A stretch of DNA of 64,000 bases, taken from Protula sp. h YS-2021 (Eukaryota > Annelida > Polychaeta > Sabellida > Serpulidae). The notes under the pieces are model-generated. The model did not search any database. It was not told the origin of the DNA and worked only from the letters and a program-made list of their open reading frames with translations. Position 1 is the stretch's first letter. Every line of letters starts with the position of its first letter. A program made the position numbers and the translations under genes. Positions 7,775 through 14,549 of the stretch are shown in pieces. The stretch covers positions 80,345,214 to 80,409,213 of the forward strand of contig OX457027.1 in NCBI GenBank assembly GCA_949752745.1, written 5' to 3'.

Positions 7775-8116
7775 TCAAAAGATATCTTTGCGATATTTTG
7801 ATGTTATCCGTCTGGCTGTTTTTCGTCTTCTGGCACGTTTCGTCGGTTGCATACGCTTTTGTTCACCAAACACACGTTCTGCTACTCGACCCGTCACATC
7901 TTTCGCGACATTCTTTGCAGCCTTCTTAAGATGTGGCGCAACGATCTTAGCCCCAGCCTTAAGTAGTGGAATAGCTTTGCGAGCCAATGATCCCAGTATG
8001 GAACCAATACCATCGCCATATTGGATTCGCGCTCCTTTGAATCCTGGTAATTCCCCGCCCACTTGACGAAGAAAATGGTTGCGATATGCAGACGGATCGT
8101 GTGTGTAGGCTTTCAT
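7775..8116 (-). CDS. Small basic virion-type protein (adenovirus pVI/pX-like)
   Basis: 113 aa. Residues 1-30 include an AYRNHFLRQVGGELPGF segment. A Gly-containing amphipathic helix lies at about 35-75 (GSILGSLARKAIPLLKAGAK). The tail is very basic (KRARRRKTARR, about 93-103). This combination of amphipathic helix and arginine-rich tail, located between penton and hexon, fits the adenovirus pVI (membrane-lytic) or pX/core (DNA-condensing) type, as proposed for other adintoviruses. GG and GxG steps near 20 and 35 resemble protease sites but do not match the strict adenain consensus. The assignment rests on composition and position. Confidence 0.65.
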   Translation of the reverse strand: MKAYTHDPSAYRNHFLRQVGGELPGFKGARIQYGDGIGSILGSLARKAIPLLKAGAKIVAPHLKKAAKNVAKDVTGRVAERVFGEQKRMQPTKRARRRKTARRITSKYRKDIF

Positions 8117-8865
8117 ATTGCTTTTGGTCGAAAATGAAGTTTACAGATCACCTTTCCAGTTTGAAATGGAACAGTATGGCCTGTGTCGTCCTTTATATTC
8201 ATTTCTATCACGTCAAATTTGGACGTGTTTACAGGAACATAATGAGGTTCGCCGTACGTTTTCATGATAATATCACCATCATGGCCTTGTATCCCAACAG
8301 AACGTAGCAAAGGAACATAATAATCCCCAACAACTTGTGGTTCACAAATGCTACAATACACATACAGTGTATAAAATCCCTGTTTCACATCCGCTTTATG
8401 TTCAGCTGCACACGCTTCAGTATACCATTGCTCTGGGATAAATCCTAAAATCTCAGCTAATCCAGTGGAAAAGGACACTTCAAGACCATCATCGAGAAAT
8501 AGAAACACACGTCGTCTAATTTTATCATACTTTAACCGAATAGGTTGTTTCGGGTCATCGGGGTTAGCCGCTTCTTCATTGACTGCCTCACATAGTTCTT
8601 GTATGGTTCTATAGTACCCATAAGGAATATTAACATGCCAAATGCCAAATGTATCTATTTGTCGATACCCAATAGAATAGTTCATGCCCTGTCTCATCGT
8701 TGTCCATGTATGTGGATATTGAATTTCAGCTAAAGCCACTTCATATTTTCCATTCAGATAGATGGTTCGAGGCATACGAATTTGATAATTCGAAGCCTTG
8801 TTGTTGGGATAATAGGTCATACTCGCATTGCTAGGCAAAGTGATGTAAAAGCTTGTCGACTCCAT
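8113..8865 (-). CDS. mCP: Minor capsid protein (penton-like, single jelly-roll)
   Basis: 250 aa. The N-terminus has the Polinton penton signature: SFYITLPSNASMTYYPNN, then YQIRMPRTIYLNGKYEVALAE, then IQYPHTW (residues about 5-54). The C-terminal strand region (VPVNTSKFDVIEMNIKDD and VICKLHFRPK) is typical of the family end. It would form the pentameric vertex capsomer. It is preceded by 8 bp after the Cys-cluster gene and overlaps the pVI/pX-like gene by 4 bp. Confidence 0.88.
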   Translation of the reverse strand: MESTSFYITLPSNASMTYYPNNKASNYQIRMPRTIYLNGKYEVALAEIQYPHTWTTMRQGMNYSIGYRQIDTFGIWHVNIPYGYYRTIQELCEAVNEEAANPDDPKQPIRLKYDKIRRRVFLFLDDGLEVSFSTGLAEILGFIPEQWYTEACAAEHKADVKQGFYTLYVYCSICEPQVVGDYYVPLLRSVGIQGHDGDIIMKTYGEPHYVPVNTSKFDVIEMNIKDDTGHTVPFQTGKVICKLHFRPKAI

Positions 8866-8873
8866 GATGCTAA

Positions 8874-9083
8874 CTAAATGGTATAGCTGCGTTGACGTTG
8901 TCTATATACTTCACGATAGCGCGCGCCATTCGAAAAAGTATGCCAAATCTCATCCTCATTCACATGGTCTTTTATTTCTCCTTCACAACACGCGCTTGTA
9001 CATCTTATTTTCACAGGAATAGTTGGTTTATCTTCTTGGCAACAACAACATAGCTCTTTCAGCCATGTTAAAAATTTTCCCAT
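8874..9083 (-). CDS. Cys-cluster miniprotein, possible lipidated membrane protein
   Basis: 69 aa. The N-terminus is MGKFLTWLKELCCCC: Gly at position 2, Thr at 6, an amphipathic stretch, then four Cys in a row (12-15) and later CCEGE. Gly2 plus a close Cys cluster is the layout of N-myristoylated and palmitoylated proteins, although Lys3 is unfavourable for strict myristoylation patterns. The C-terminus is basic and aromatic. No family is recognised. It overlaps the preceding gene by 16 bp and sits among capsid genes, so a virion or envelope role is possible but unproven. Confidence 0.65.
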   Translation of the reverse strand: MGKFLTWLKELCCCCQEDKPTIPVKIRCTSACCEGEIKDHVNEDEIWHTFSNGARYREVYRQRQRSYTI

Positions 9084-9646
9084 CCTTCAGGAAACTGTCT
9101 TTGTTGACGTTGTTTCATTTCTGTTGTAATGTCGTCACGAGTGGTCTTTTTACTAAACATTGTTTTTGGAATATTCGCATCTACAATTTCCTGGATAAAC
9201 GGATGCCAGCCATGTGGTGGTATGGCTCGTTCTTTTCTTCTTGTCGCCACCAATGCTTCTTTCATCAAATCAACCATGTTGGAATTTGCTATAATATCGC
9301 CCGTTTTCAACACAAGTTCATTCTTCTCTGTCCATTTTACACCATGTTTCTTCAGTTCGGCTAAAAGTTGTAGTACTTTTCCATGATAGATAGGTTGAAA
9401 ATGACTTAACACTAGCTTTTCTGGCTTTTCAGGTGGTGATGATGATGATGAGGGCTTTTGCTGTCTAGACTGACTTGTTCGTAAATGACGACCAAGAAGT
9501 TGAGACATTTCAATAACCTTTTCACGCGTTCGCTTCCCACGTAAAAGTTTATTCACTTTCGTTTTGATTTCACCATCATGTTTCTTTTCTAATAACAGTT
9601 TGTATTCATATTCAGGAATGAGGACCATTTTCATCGTATGTTTCAT
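9068..9646 (-). CDS. Conserved Polinton protein of unknown function
   Basis: 192 aa. The N-terminal block MVLIPEYEYKLLLEKK (about 7-22) is followed by a basic helix, then a Ser/Pro low-complexity linker (about 60-77). The C-terminal domain (about 80-185) contains a W-x-E-K-x-E-L-x-L-x(3)-I-x(2)-S-N-x-V-D-L-M pattern and an F-x(2)-E-I-x-D-A-N-I-P block. From memory, this two-part layout recurs in Polintons near the ATPase and capsid genes; no biochemical role is known to me. A capsid-associated or DNA-binding role would fit the position and charge. It overlaps its neighbours by 4 bp upstream and 16 bp downstream. Confidence 0.75.
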   Translation of the reverse strand: MKHTMKMVLIPEYEYKLLLEKKHDGEIKTKVNKLLRGKRTREKVIEMSQLLGRHLRTSQSRQQKPSSSSSPPEKPEKLVLSHFQPIYHGKVLQLLAELKKHGVKWTEKNELVLKTGDIIANSNMVDLMKEALVATRRKERAIPPHGWHPFIQEIVDANIPKTMFSKKTTRDDITTEMKQRQQRQFPEGWENF

Positions 9647-9969
9647 TTTAGCAGCAGTTTGGCTAACAAGGGCAATGCCAATCTAGCAATAACTCCAATG
9701 AATCCTCCTTTCTGATTAATCAACTTCTTTTTTCGTCGAAGGGATATCTTCTTATCTGCTAGAGTACGTAGCGTATGACGTTCACGTTTAAATTCCTTAA
9801 ACCGTTTTGAGCTTAAGGGTAAATGTCCTTGCAATATATTCAAACAAATTTCAAACAAGCTTGTTAATTCCTCCTTTGTAGCTTGCTGTAGCAAGGATTT
9901 ACGTCGTTTAGGCCCACTGCGTGCAAGCAAGTGAAGAAACGGCTGGTTCGCTCGAATACGTTTAGACAT
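9643..9969 (-). CDS. Small basic Polinton protein with NQKGGF motif and C-terminal hydrophobic helix
   Basis: 108 aa. Basic N-terminus, then ATKEELTSLFEICLNILQG (about 30-48) and a run of Lys/Arg (about 54-85). The motif LINQKGGFIG (about 83-92) precedes a hydrophobic helix (VIARLALPLLAKLLLK) that ends the protein. The block is familiar from Polinton neighbourhoods in invertebrate genomes. The GG step just before the hydrophobic helix is a plausible protease release point for a membrane-active peptide, which would recall adenovirus pVI; that is inference. It overlaps the ATPase by 8 bp and the next gene by 4 bp. Confidence 0.75.
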   Translation of the reverse strand: MSKRIRANQPFLHLLARSGPKRRKSLLQQATKEELTSLFEICLNILQGHLPLSSKRFKEFKRERHTLRTLADKKISLRRKKKLINQKGGFIGVIARLALPLLAKLLLK

Positions 9970-10621
9970 CTTGACTGTGAATGGTCAAATGAGTTGGTTC
10001 TTGTTCATACACTGCTTTATCAATATAGACATAATGTGTATCTTTTGGTAAAATGCCTGTACGAATACGTAGTTGATCATTTGTCTTTGGTTTTAAATCA
10101 ATGAATAAATAACCATGAGGTTTGCTAGTAGCATCTTGATAGGCTTCTATGAGAAATTGAGATCTTCCAGGATACATTTGCCGCGCCAATGTACTAATTT
10201 GTTGACTGTCTCTCGGATTTTTAAACAGAATAATATAATGTGTATTCAAACTAATATTTCGCATCTCTTTCCCATGATGGAATAAATTATGTACAATAAA
10301 GATAATGCTCAGATTTTGATGACTGCTGCCAACACTAAAGAGACGTGTCATACGCTCATCACTATGACATTTCGTCATTAAGTCATCAATGATAAGTAAG
10401 TTTGGTTTCTTCGGGTTAAAACACTCTTCAATGTCATCTGGAATGCCTTGGTAAAATTCCACGCCTTTCATTCCCTTGTACAAAGGCTGATCTGCTGCAT
10501 AGAGCCATAAAATGCTTTTTGGAGAGGGTTGAATCAACTTTTGTTCTAGAATTTCCTTCACCAGAGACGTTTTACCACTGCCTGTAGGTCCAGAGACTAA
10601 ACATGTAAATGGATGCTTCAT
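9962..10621 (-). CDS. ATP: FtsK/HerA-type genome-packaging ATPase
   Basis: 219 aa from ATG 10621; an in-frame TTG at 10648 is less likely. Walker A is GPTGSGKT at 11-18 and Walker B is LLIIDD at 75-80. After it come the HQN...IFIVHNLFHHG block and the NPRDSQQI segment usual in A32-like/Polinton ATPases. This enzyme pumps DNA into the capsid. The ATG overlaps the integrase stop by 4 bp (ATGA). Confidence 0.92.
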   Translation of the reverse strand: MKHPFTCLVSGPTGSGKTSLVKEILEQKLIQPSPKSILWLYAADQPLYKGMKGVEFYQGIPDDIEECFNPKKPNLLIIDDLMTKCHSDERMTRLFSVGSSHQNLSIIFIVHNLFHHGKEMRNISLNTHYIILFKNPRDSQQISTLARQMYPGRSQFLIEAYQDATSKPHGYLFIDLKPKTNDQLRIRTGILPKDTHYVYIDKAVYEQEPTHLTIHSQDV

Positions 10622-11715
10622 TGTTGAATGTCTGTTTCTTTCACCCAACTGTTAAACTTGTTTGGCCAACCTAACCACTTGACAAATAATTCTTTCACAC
10701 CTCGTCTTTTACGTGTTTTCAAGACTTTTTCAATTCTATAAATAGATTCAATATCTTTGGTCACTTTCTGCAGTTCTTCTTCATAGAAATGACCATCAAT
10801 ATCTTCGTCTAAAAAGTCTTTCACACGATATAAATGTATTCCTTGCTTCTTACAACGATGTGTGACAATGAAGACTTCTTGCGTCCATTTGATGTGATAA
10901 TCGCGTTGAAACACATATTTAATGTGAGAAATGCGAACATGATCACCAATGTTAAATTTGTACTTCTTCTTCTTCGGTTTCAATTTCAGTTTGTCGACAT
11001 ACATATACTTCCACACTTTTGATTCGTTGTCTTTACGAATCTCGGCTGGAGCATATTTATTAGGAAGAGAACCATGAGGTCTATGGTTGTAATTGTACAC
11101 CAAGTCTGGAAGAATGTCTAAGTAACGGTAAGTTTGATTATGTAGAAAATACCGATACATCATTCCCTTTAGAGTACGAATGACTCTTTCAGCAAAGTTA
11201 GCTTTGGTTTCATTCTTTGTGGTATAAGCATGAATGCCTTCTTTCTTCAAAAATGCTTTTACCCATCTGTTTTTAAATTCTGTTCCTTTATCAGACCTTA
11301 GAGTTCGCGGTCTTCGTCGTGTGTCATGAAAAATCTTTTGGAAAGCTTGTATGACGCTGGTATGTGATTTATTAGGTATTGGCTGTACCCAGACATATTT
11401 GGAAAACACATCAATGACAATGAGTAAAAAGCGTATGTCATCATTATAGGGAGCTATGTTTCCCATATCAGCCAAATCAATATCCCACATATCATCAATA
11501 CCACGTGTAATGACACGTTGTCTTTTGAACCTGTATTTGACAGGTTGGAGTAAACTAAAAGCATCTTGATCCTGCAACCATTTCTTCACTTGTGACTGTG
11601 TGACTGGTTGATTATGTTTTCGTAAGATGTGATACAGTTTGTAAGGACCAGCAAATGCTCCAGGCTGTCCAGGTTTGAAGTAAATATTGGTCAAGTAGTC
11701 TTTCCACGTCGACAT
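10618..11715 (-). CDS. INT: Retroviral-type integrase with C-terminal chromodomain
   Basis: 365 aa from ATG 11715, which opens MSTWKDYLTNIYF. The catalytic acids are D80 (DIDLADM), D142 (RSDKGTEF) and E176 (NFAERVIRTLK); D142 and E176 are 33 residues apart. An SH3-like basic region follows (about 240-275, KLKLKPKKKKYKFNIGDHVRI). The chromodomain is at about 325-362 (YRIEKVL...ELFVKWLGWP...SWV), as in many Polinton integrases, and may direct insertion to modified histones. No HHCC finger is evident at the N-terminus. It leads the late block and has a TATA-like box 44-51 bp upstream. Confidence 0.93.
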   Translation of the reverse strand: MSTWKDYLTNIYFKPGQPGAFAGPYKLYHILRKHNQPVTQSQVKKWLQDQDAFSLLQPVKYRFKRQRVITRGIDDMWDIDLADMGNIAPYNDDIRFLLIVIDVFSKYVWVQPIPNKSHTSVIQAFQKIFHDTRRRPRTLRSDKGTEFKNRWVKAFLKKEGIHAYTTKNETKANFAERVIRTLKGMMYRYFLHNQTYRYLDILPDLVYNYNHRPHGSLPNKYAPAEIRKDNESKVWKYMYVDKLKLKPKKKKYKFNIGDHVRISHIKYVFQRDYHIKWTQEVFIVTHRCKKQGIHLYRVKDFLDEDIDGHFYEEELQKVTKDIESIYRIEKVLKTRKRRGVKELFVKWLGWPNKFNSWVKETDIQQ

Positions 11716-11755
11716 GGTCACACCGAATGAAAACCACCTTCTCAACAGAACAGCT

Positions 11756-11766
11756 TTTATTTTATA
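11756..11766 (-). promoter_or_regulatory. Overlapping TATA box and poly(A) signal ahead of the integrase
   Basis: Read on the minus strand, 11766-11756 is TATAAAATAAA. The first eight bases (11766-11759) are a TATA box at a normal distance from the integrase ATG (11715). The last six (11761-11756) are AATAAA for the gene at 11825-12157. A second TATA-like word (TTATAAATG) lies near 11800. The remainder of 11716-11824 holds two CTTAACTAAC words and a T10 run. Confidence 0.55.
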
Positions 11767-11824
11767 ACTCAACCAACATCACTTAACTAACATGCATTTA
11801 TAACTTAACTAACAAGTTTTTTTT

Positions 11825-12157
11825 TTACAAATCAAGTATAGATACAATGGTATGAATAACTGGAGACCATTGGTCTTCAATGAACACTAACCAATGACTG
11901 AGTTCATCCAATGTAATAGCATCTACACCATATTTCTCACAACGTTGATTTGCATTCTCTAACACTTTATCTAAATGCATGTAATATTTAGCTTCATTCC
12001 AATATGTATAAACAGATGCAAAATGACAAGTATGTTCTTGACACTCTTCATGTTGACAAGCAGGACAGACTAAATAGGCAAACTTTTTTACAGCTGATAA
12101 CATTTCTTCACAATAAGCTTTTTGCACAATATATTGTCTCAGTGTCATGTCCGCCAT
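11825..12157 (-). CDS. Unidentified Cys/His-containing protein
   Basis: 110 aa from ATG 12157 (MADMTLRQYI). It is mostly helical in appearance and has a CPACQHEECQEHTCH segment at about 34-48 that could bind zinc. The C-terminus is hydrophobic. No family is recognised. The frame stays open upstream to about 12259 without an ATG and carries more Cys (CKFEVCLTC), so a spliced or GTG-initiated longer form is possible; a splice-acceptor-like GTGTGCAG ends at 12220. It sits between the NADAR gene and the integrase. Confidence 0.6.
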   Translation of the reverse strand: MADMTLRQYIVQKAYCEEMLSAVKKFAYLVCPACQHEECQEHTCHFASVYTYWNEAKYYMHLDKVLENANQRCEKYGVDAITLDELSHWLVFIEDQWSPVIHTIVSILDL

Positions 12158-12258
12158 TGTGCAGTCTTGAATCAATGCAACACAAGTTAAACATACTTCA
12201 AATTTACATGTCCACACGTCTGCACACCATGACGGTTGGCAAGCAAATGAAAAAGTCT

Positions 12259-12696
12259 CTAACCCTCACACAACAGTTCTAACAACTTTCCCATAATATT
12301 CTGACCAGGATATCCAGATGACACATGTTTCACACCAGCTCCCCACCAATGATCATACGTTGCTTCAACTAAAGTTTTGTCTTTACATTCTTTCAACTTA
12401 TTGCGAAACAATACACACTGATCCAGTTTGACTTGTAAAACATCTTGCATTTTGCTTCTCTTCACTGTATGCCATAAAGGACATGGTTTTATCCCTTTAG
12501 CAATACGTTTTGCTTCATATCCATTTCTACATGAAGCAATGGCTGAAGCAATATCTTGACGGTGATGAAACACTGCTTTCTCATATTGATACAACGCTTC
12601 ACTTGAGTTGAACACATGTCCATACTTTTCAAGTCGTGTTGGAAACATATTTGAAAGAACGTCCTTATGACCGCTGAATAGTACAAGATTCTCCAT
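12259..12696 (-). CDS. NADAR-domain protein (YbiA/DUF1768-like)
   Basis: 145 aa, essentially one NADAR domain. The family landmarks are present in order: FSGHKDVLSN at the N-terminus (F7-N16), SSEALYQYEKA (about 31-41), an A-K-R-I-A-K-G block (about 62-68), W75 with a following M (KRSKMQDVL), K-LDQC-LFRNKL, then LVEATYDHWWGAG (about 109-121) and a GYPGQNIMGKLL ending. NADAR proteins act on ADP-ribose-type substrates: bacterial and phage members remove ADP-ribose from guanine or hydrolyse N-glycosidic bonds. A role here against host ADP-ribosylation or NAD-based defence is inference. The ATG is 15 bp after the small ORF at 12712-12843. Confidence 0.85.
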   Translation of the reverse strand: MENLVLFSGHKDVLSNMFPTRLEKYGHVFNSSEALYQYEKAVFHHRQDIASAIASCRNGYEAKRIAKGIKPCPLWHTVKRSKMQDVLQVKLDQCVLFRNKLKECKDKTLVEATYDHWWGAGVKHVSSGYPGQNIMGKLLELLCEG

Positions 12697-12711
12697 GTTG
12701 ACTTTGCTTCT

Positions 12712-12843
12712 TTATTCTGACATGTCGGTTTCTTCCTGTAATAAAATATCTTTTAATATATTTGCTGCCTCTTCTATCATATTCTTTCTTTGTTTACGTT
12801 GAAACCACTCACATAAAACTAAATTTGCTAGTAAGAAAAACAT
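12712..12843 (-). CDS. Small ORF or intron/second-exon segment, 43 codons
   Basis: ATG at 12843 opens a 43-codon frame with a short hydrophobic N-terminus (MFFLLANLVLCEWF), a basic middle and an acidic tail, ending at TAA 12712. Two good 3' splice-site-like sequences lie within it: TTTTTCTTACTAG (exon from 12827) and TTTTATTACAG (exon from 12735). A consensus 5' splice site lies upstream at 12913/12912. It may therefore be an intron plus a short last exon of the 12889-13221 gene, not an independent membrane miniprotein. I favour the splice reading slightly. Confidence 0.35.
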   Translation of the reverse strand: MFFLLANLVLCEWFQRKQRKNMIEEAANILKDILLQEETDMSE

Positions 12844-12888
12844 GGTTATGTCTTTGAGAAACAATTCACTATGTTGTCATAAACATGT

Positions 12889-13221
12889 TTAAAAAAGGTT
12901 TTTATAACTTACCTGATAAAGCTGCTCGGTTTCCTCTTCTTCTTTACAACAATCTCTCAAATGATCAACCACGGTGAAATATACTTCCACATCAGTGCGA
13001 GCAGAATAAAGTGCAGCATCAAAGTCAAAGTCAGGATCTTCTTCTATTCCAGTTTTATGACATTCTCCAAGAAATCTTGAATGCAGTTCAATCACATCAA
13101 GACTATGATGTACAACATCCCAAAAAGCATCCAAATGATAAAGTTGATAGTCTGGAGTGCCACAGCAAGCAAGTTTAGCAATCATCAAGTCAATATAAGC
13201 ATTTTTAAAACATGCGTCCAT
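12889..13221 (-). CDS. Unidentified acidic protein, probably spliced at its 3' end
   Basis: 110 aa if unspliced. Helical in appearance, with Cys-containing segments (KLACCG, about 16-21; LRDCCKEEEETE, about 88-99) and an acidic middle (EEDPDFDFD). No family is recognised. Near the C-terminus the DNA reads CAG|GTAAGTTAT (boundary 12913/12912), a consensus splice donor exactly between codons. The best-placed acceptor (12736/12735) would remove 177 nt and keep the frame for an eight-codon last exon that includes its stop. The ATG follows the upstream gene's stop by 24 nt. Confidence 0.6.
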   Translation of the reverse strand: MDACFKNAYIDLMIAKLACCGTPDYQLYHLDAFWDVVHHSLDVIELHSRFLGECHKTGIEEDPDFDFDAALYSARTDVEVYFTVVDHLRDCCKEEEETEQLYQVSYKNLF

Positions 13222-13245
13222 CTTGTTTCAGTGTCTTGTGGGCTT

Positions 13246-13893
13246 TTACTGTGCTTCACTGACTTTAAGTACTCCACACTTGCCGCAGAAGTTGCTTGGT
13301 TCACACAACTTGCAATTATACTTGTGGCAGTGGCAATGATAATCCTCCACATATCCACAAGCACCGCAATAGTCACAGGTAAGTCCAAGTTGATTTTGTA
13401 CGTTCATGTTCTCCAACTGAACTTCAGCCAGCCTTTTCTTGGATAGCTTTGACACCTTCATCCGACCATCCTTTTGCAGCTTGATGATCGTTTTCTTGTC
13501 ATGACATTCCTCACATGGTGATAGGGCTGAGTTGATGTTGTCCATCTCCTGAAGCAGTGTCTCCCATTCACCATCATTCATGTTGATGTGATGTGTGTAT
13601 TCTTTCCCTTCAAACCGTGACGTGCGCACAAAACTCACATAGCGCATATCCAAGTATGAAATGACTTCAAGCCACTTCGTTTGCGTTAAGTACAGTTTGA
13701 AGCCAATGTCGCGTAAATTTTTCAAGCTTTGGCATACAATCTTCCACAAAGATGGTGAATAAGCACACCATCTCTCTCCACGTGTGATGCGTAGAAATGG
13801 CCCATATTCTCCATGCTCCACAGTAATGGTTAAGTTAGCACTAATTTTAAAGCTGCTGCTGCGCTGCGTTGCGTTGCTTGTCTTGTTCTCCAT
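13246..13893 (-). CDS. Two PC4-like repeats plus Cys-rich zinc-binding tail
   Basis: 215 aa from ATG 13893, downstream of the TATA box at 13970-13978. Two segments repeat the strand-strand-strand-helix PC4 pattern: about 20-60 (ITVEHGEYGPFLRITR...LWKIVCQSL) and about 68-118 (WLEVISYLDM...INMNDGEWETLLQEMD). The second resembles the gene at 5187-5528. After CEEC (127-130) and a basic helix comes a Cys/His cluster (173-206: CDYCGACG, HCHCH, CKLC, CGKCG) able to bind two or more zinc ions. This looks like a nucleic-acid-binding regulator. The PC4 relationship is pattern-based; the zinc cluster is clear. Confidence 0.7.
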   Translation of the reverse strand: MENKTSNATQRSSSFKISANLTITVEHGEYGPFLRITRGERWCAYSPSLWKIVCQSLKNLRDIGFKLYLTQTKWLEVISYLDMRYVSFVRTSRFEGKEYTHHINMNDGEWETLLQEMDNINSALSPCEECHDKKTIIKLQKDGRMKVSKLSKKRLAEVQLENMNVQNQLGLTCDYCGACGYVEDYHCHCHKYNCKLCEPSNFCGKCGVLKVSEAQ

Positions 13894-13969
13894 GGCTGCT
13901 ACAATGTACTGATGATCCACTCCCTCCAACTGTCTGCTGAGAAATGACTTCACTCTGCTGAGTTCACTC

Positions 13970-13978
13970 CCTTTTATA
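13970..13978 (-). promoter_or_regulatory. TATA box overlapping the stop codon of the right-end gene
   Basis: On the minus strand TATAAAAGG contains the TAA (13976-13974) that ends the upstream gene. It is 77-85 bp before ATG 13893. A perfect Maf/AP-1 palindrome lies 10 bp upstream, at 13989-14001, and half-sites (TGCTGAG) lie downstream near 13935 and 13958. Confidence 0.75.
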
Positions 13979-14405
13979 CCCAACTATCTGCTGAGTCAGC
14001 AAAGAACTTGCAAAGTTTTGAATTCACTTCAACTCGTCCATGGTTGAATCGGACAAGCTCTGATACATTCGTCTTCAATGGAACATCGTCATCATAATGT
14101 AAAATGATTCTTGCAGCCACATCTAACATGAGGTCAGTTGCCCAAATTGTATTCGCGTTGATAAATGCTAAATCAATGTTGTAAGTTGATAGTAAATGTA
14201 GATCTTCACATTCACGTAGAAACGAGCGGACGAAACGATCTCTTGGAATGGTCTTTCCAACAGCTTCCCAATGCAGATGTAAATTCTTCACTTGCAGCAT
14301 CCAATCCGATTCAAAAGCAGGAAGCTTTGAAAACACATAGTCAGCATAATTCACTTTGAAGACGTCATCCATAGTCATACATCTGTCAAGAAGTAAGGCC
14401 GACAT
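13974..14405 (-). CDS. Unidentified right-end protein
   Basis: 143 aa from ATG 14405 (MSALLLDRC). An in-frame ATG at 14483 would give 169 aa, but it lies only 12 bp downstream of the TATA box at 14503-14495, so it would precede the expected mRNA start. The protein looks helical, with WMLQVKNLHLHW (about 35-46) and a DLAFINANTIWATDLMLDVAARIILHY segment (about 78-104). No domain is recognised. It is the outermost leftward gene, and its promoter is inside the right inverted repeat, so it is probably expressed early. Its stop overlaps the next promoter. Confidence 0.65.
   Translation of the reverse strand: MSALLLDRCMTMDDVFKVNYADYVFSKLPAFESDWMLQVKNLHLHWEAVGKTIPRDRFVRSFLRECEDLHLLSTYNIDLAFINANTIWATDLMLDVAARIILHYDDDVPLKTNVSELVRFNHGRVEVNSKLCKFFADSADSWV
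13989..14001. promoter_or_regulatory. Perfect T-MARE (Maf/AP-1) palindrome, internal copy
   Basis: TGCTGAGTCAGCA, identical to the copies in the two inverted repeats, but placed inside the 3' end of the right-end coding region and just upstream of the TATA box at 13978. It encodes part of that gene's C-terminus as well. Confidence 0.6.
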
Positions 14406-14494
14406 TGTCAAGTCTTTTCTCGTCACACAATATCCACTTGTTGACTTGTTGACAGAATGTATTACTAGTTGACTAGTTGACATGTTTCACTCAT

Positions 14495-14503
14495 GCTTTT
14501 ATA
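14495..14503 (-). promoter_or_regulatory. TATA box in the right inverted repeat
   Basis: TATAAAAGC on the minus strand, 90 bp before ATG 14405. The left repeat has the mutated form GCATAAAAGC at the mirrored place, so only the right copy keeps a proper TATA. Confidence 0.7.
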
Positions 14504-14549
14504 CTACTTCCATGTAATCAAAATATGGTGTGTAACGTTGTTAAAAAAT

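Noticed and set aside
7775..8116. Strict adenain cleavage sites in the small basic proteins
   Set aside because: GG and GxG steps exist, but the residue two positions before the first Gly does not fit the known (M/I/L/N)xGG or (M/I/L/N)xGxG pattern.
13376..13384. Plus-strand CAGGTAAGT splice donor
   Set aside because: It lies on the antisense strand of a clear Cys-rich coding region (CDYCGACG), so it is probably chance.
14406..14483. Start of the right-end gene at ATG 14483
   Set aside because: Only 12 bp after the TATA box; it would precede the expected transcript start. ATG 14405 is preferred, though the longer form is not excluded.
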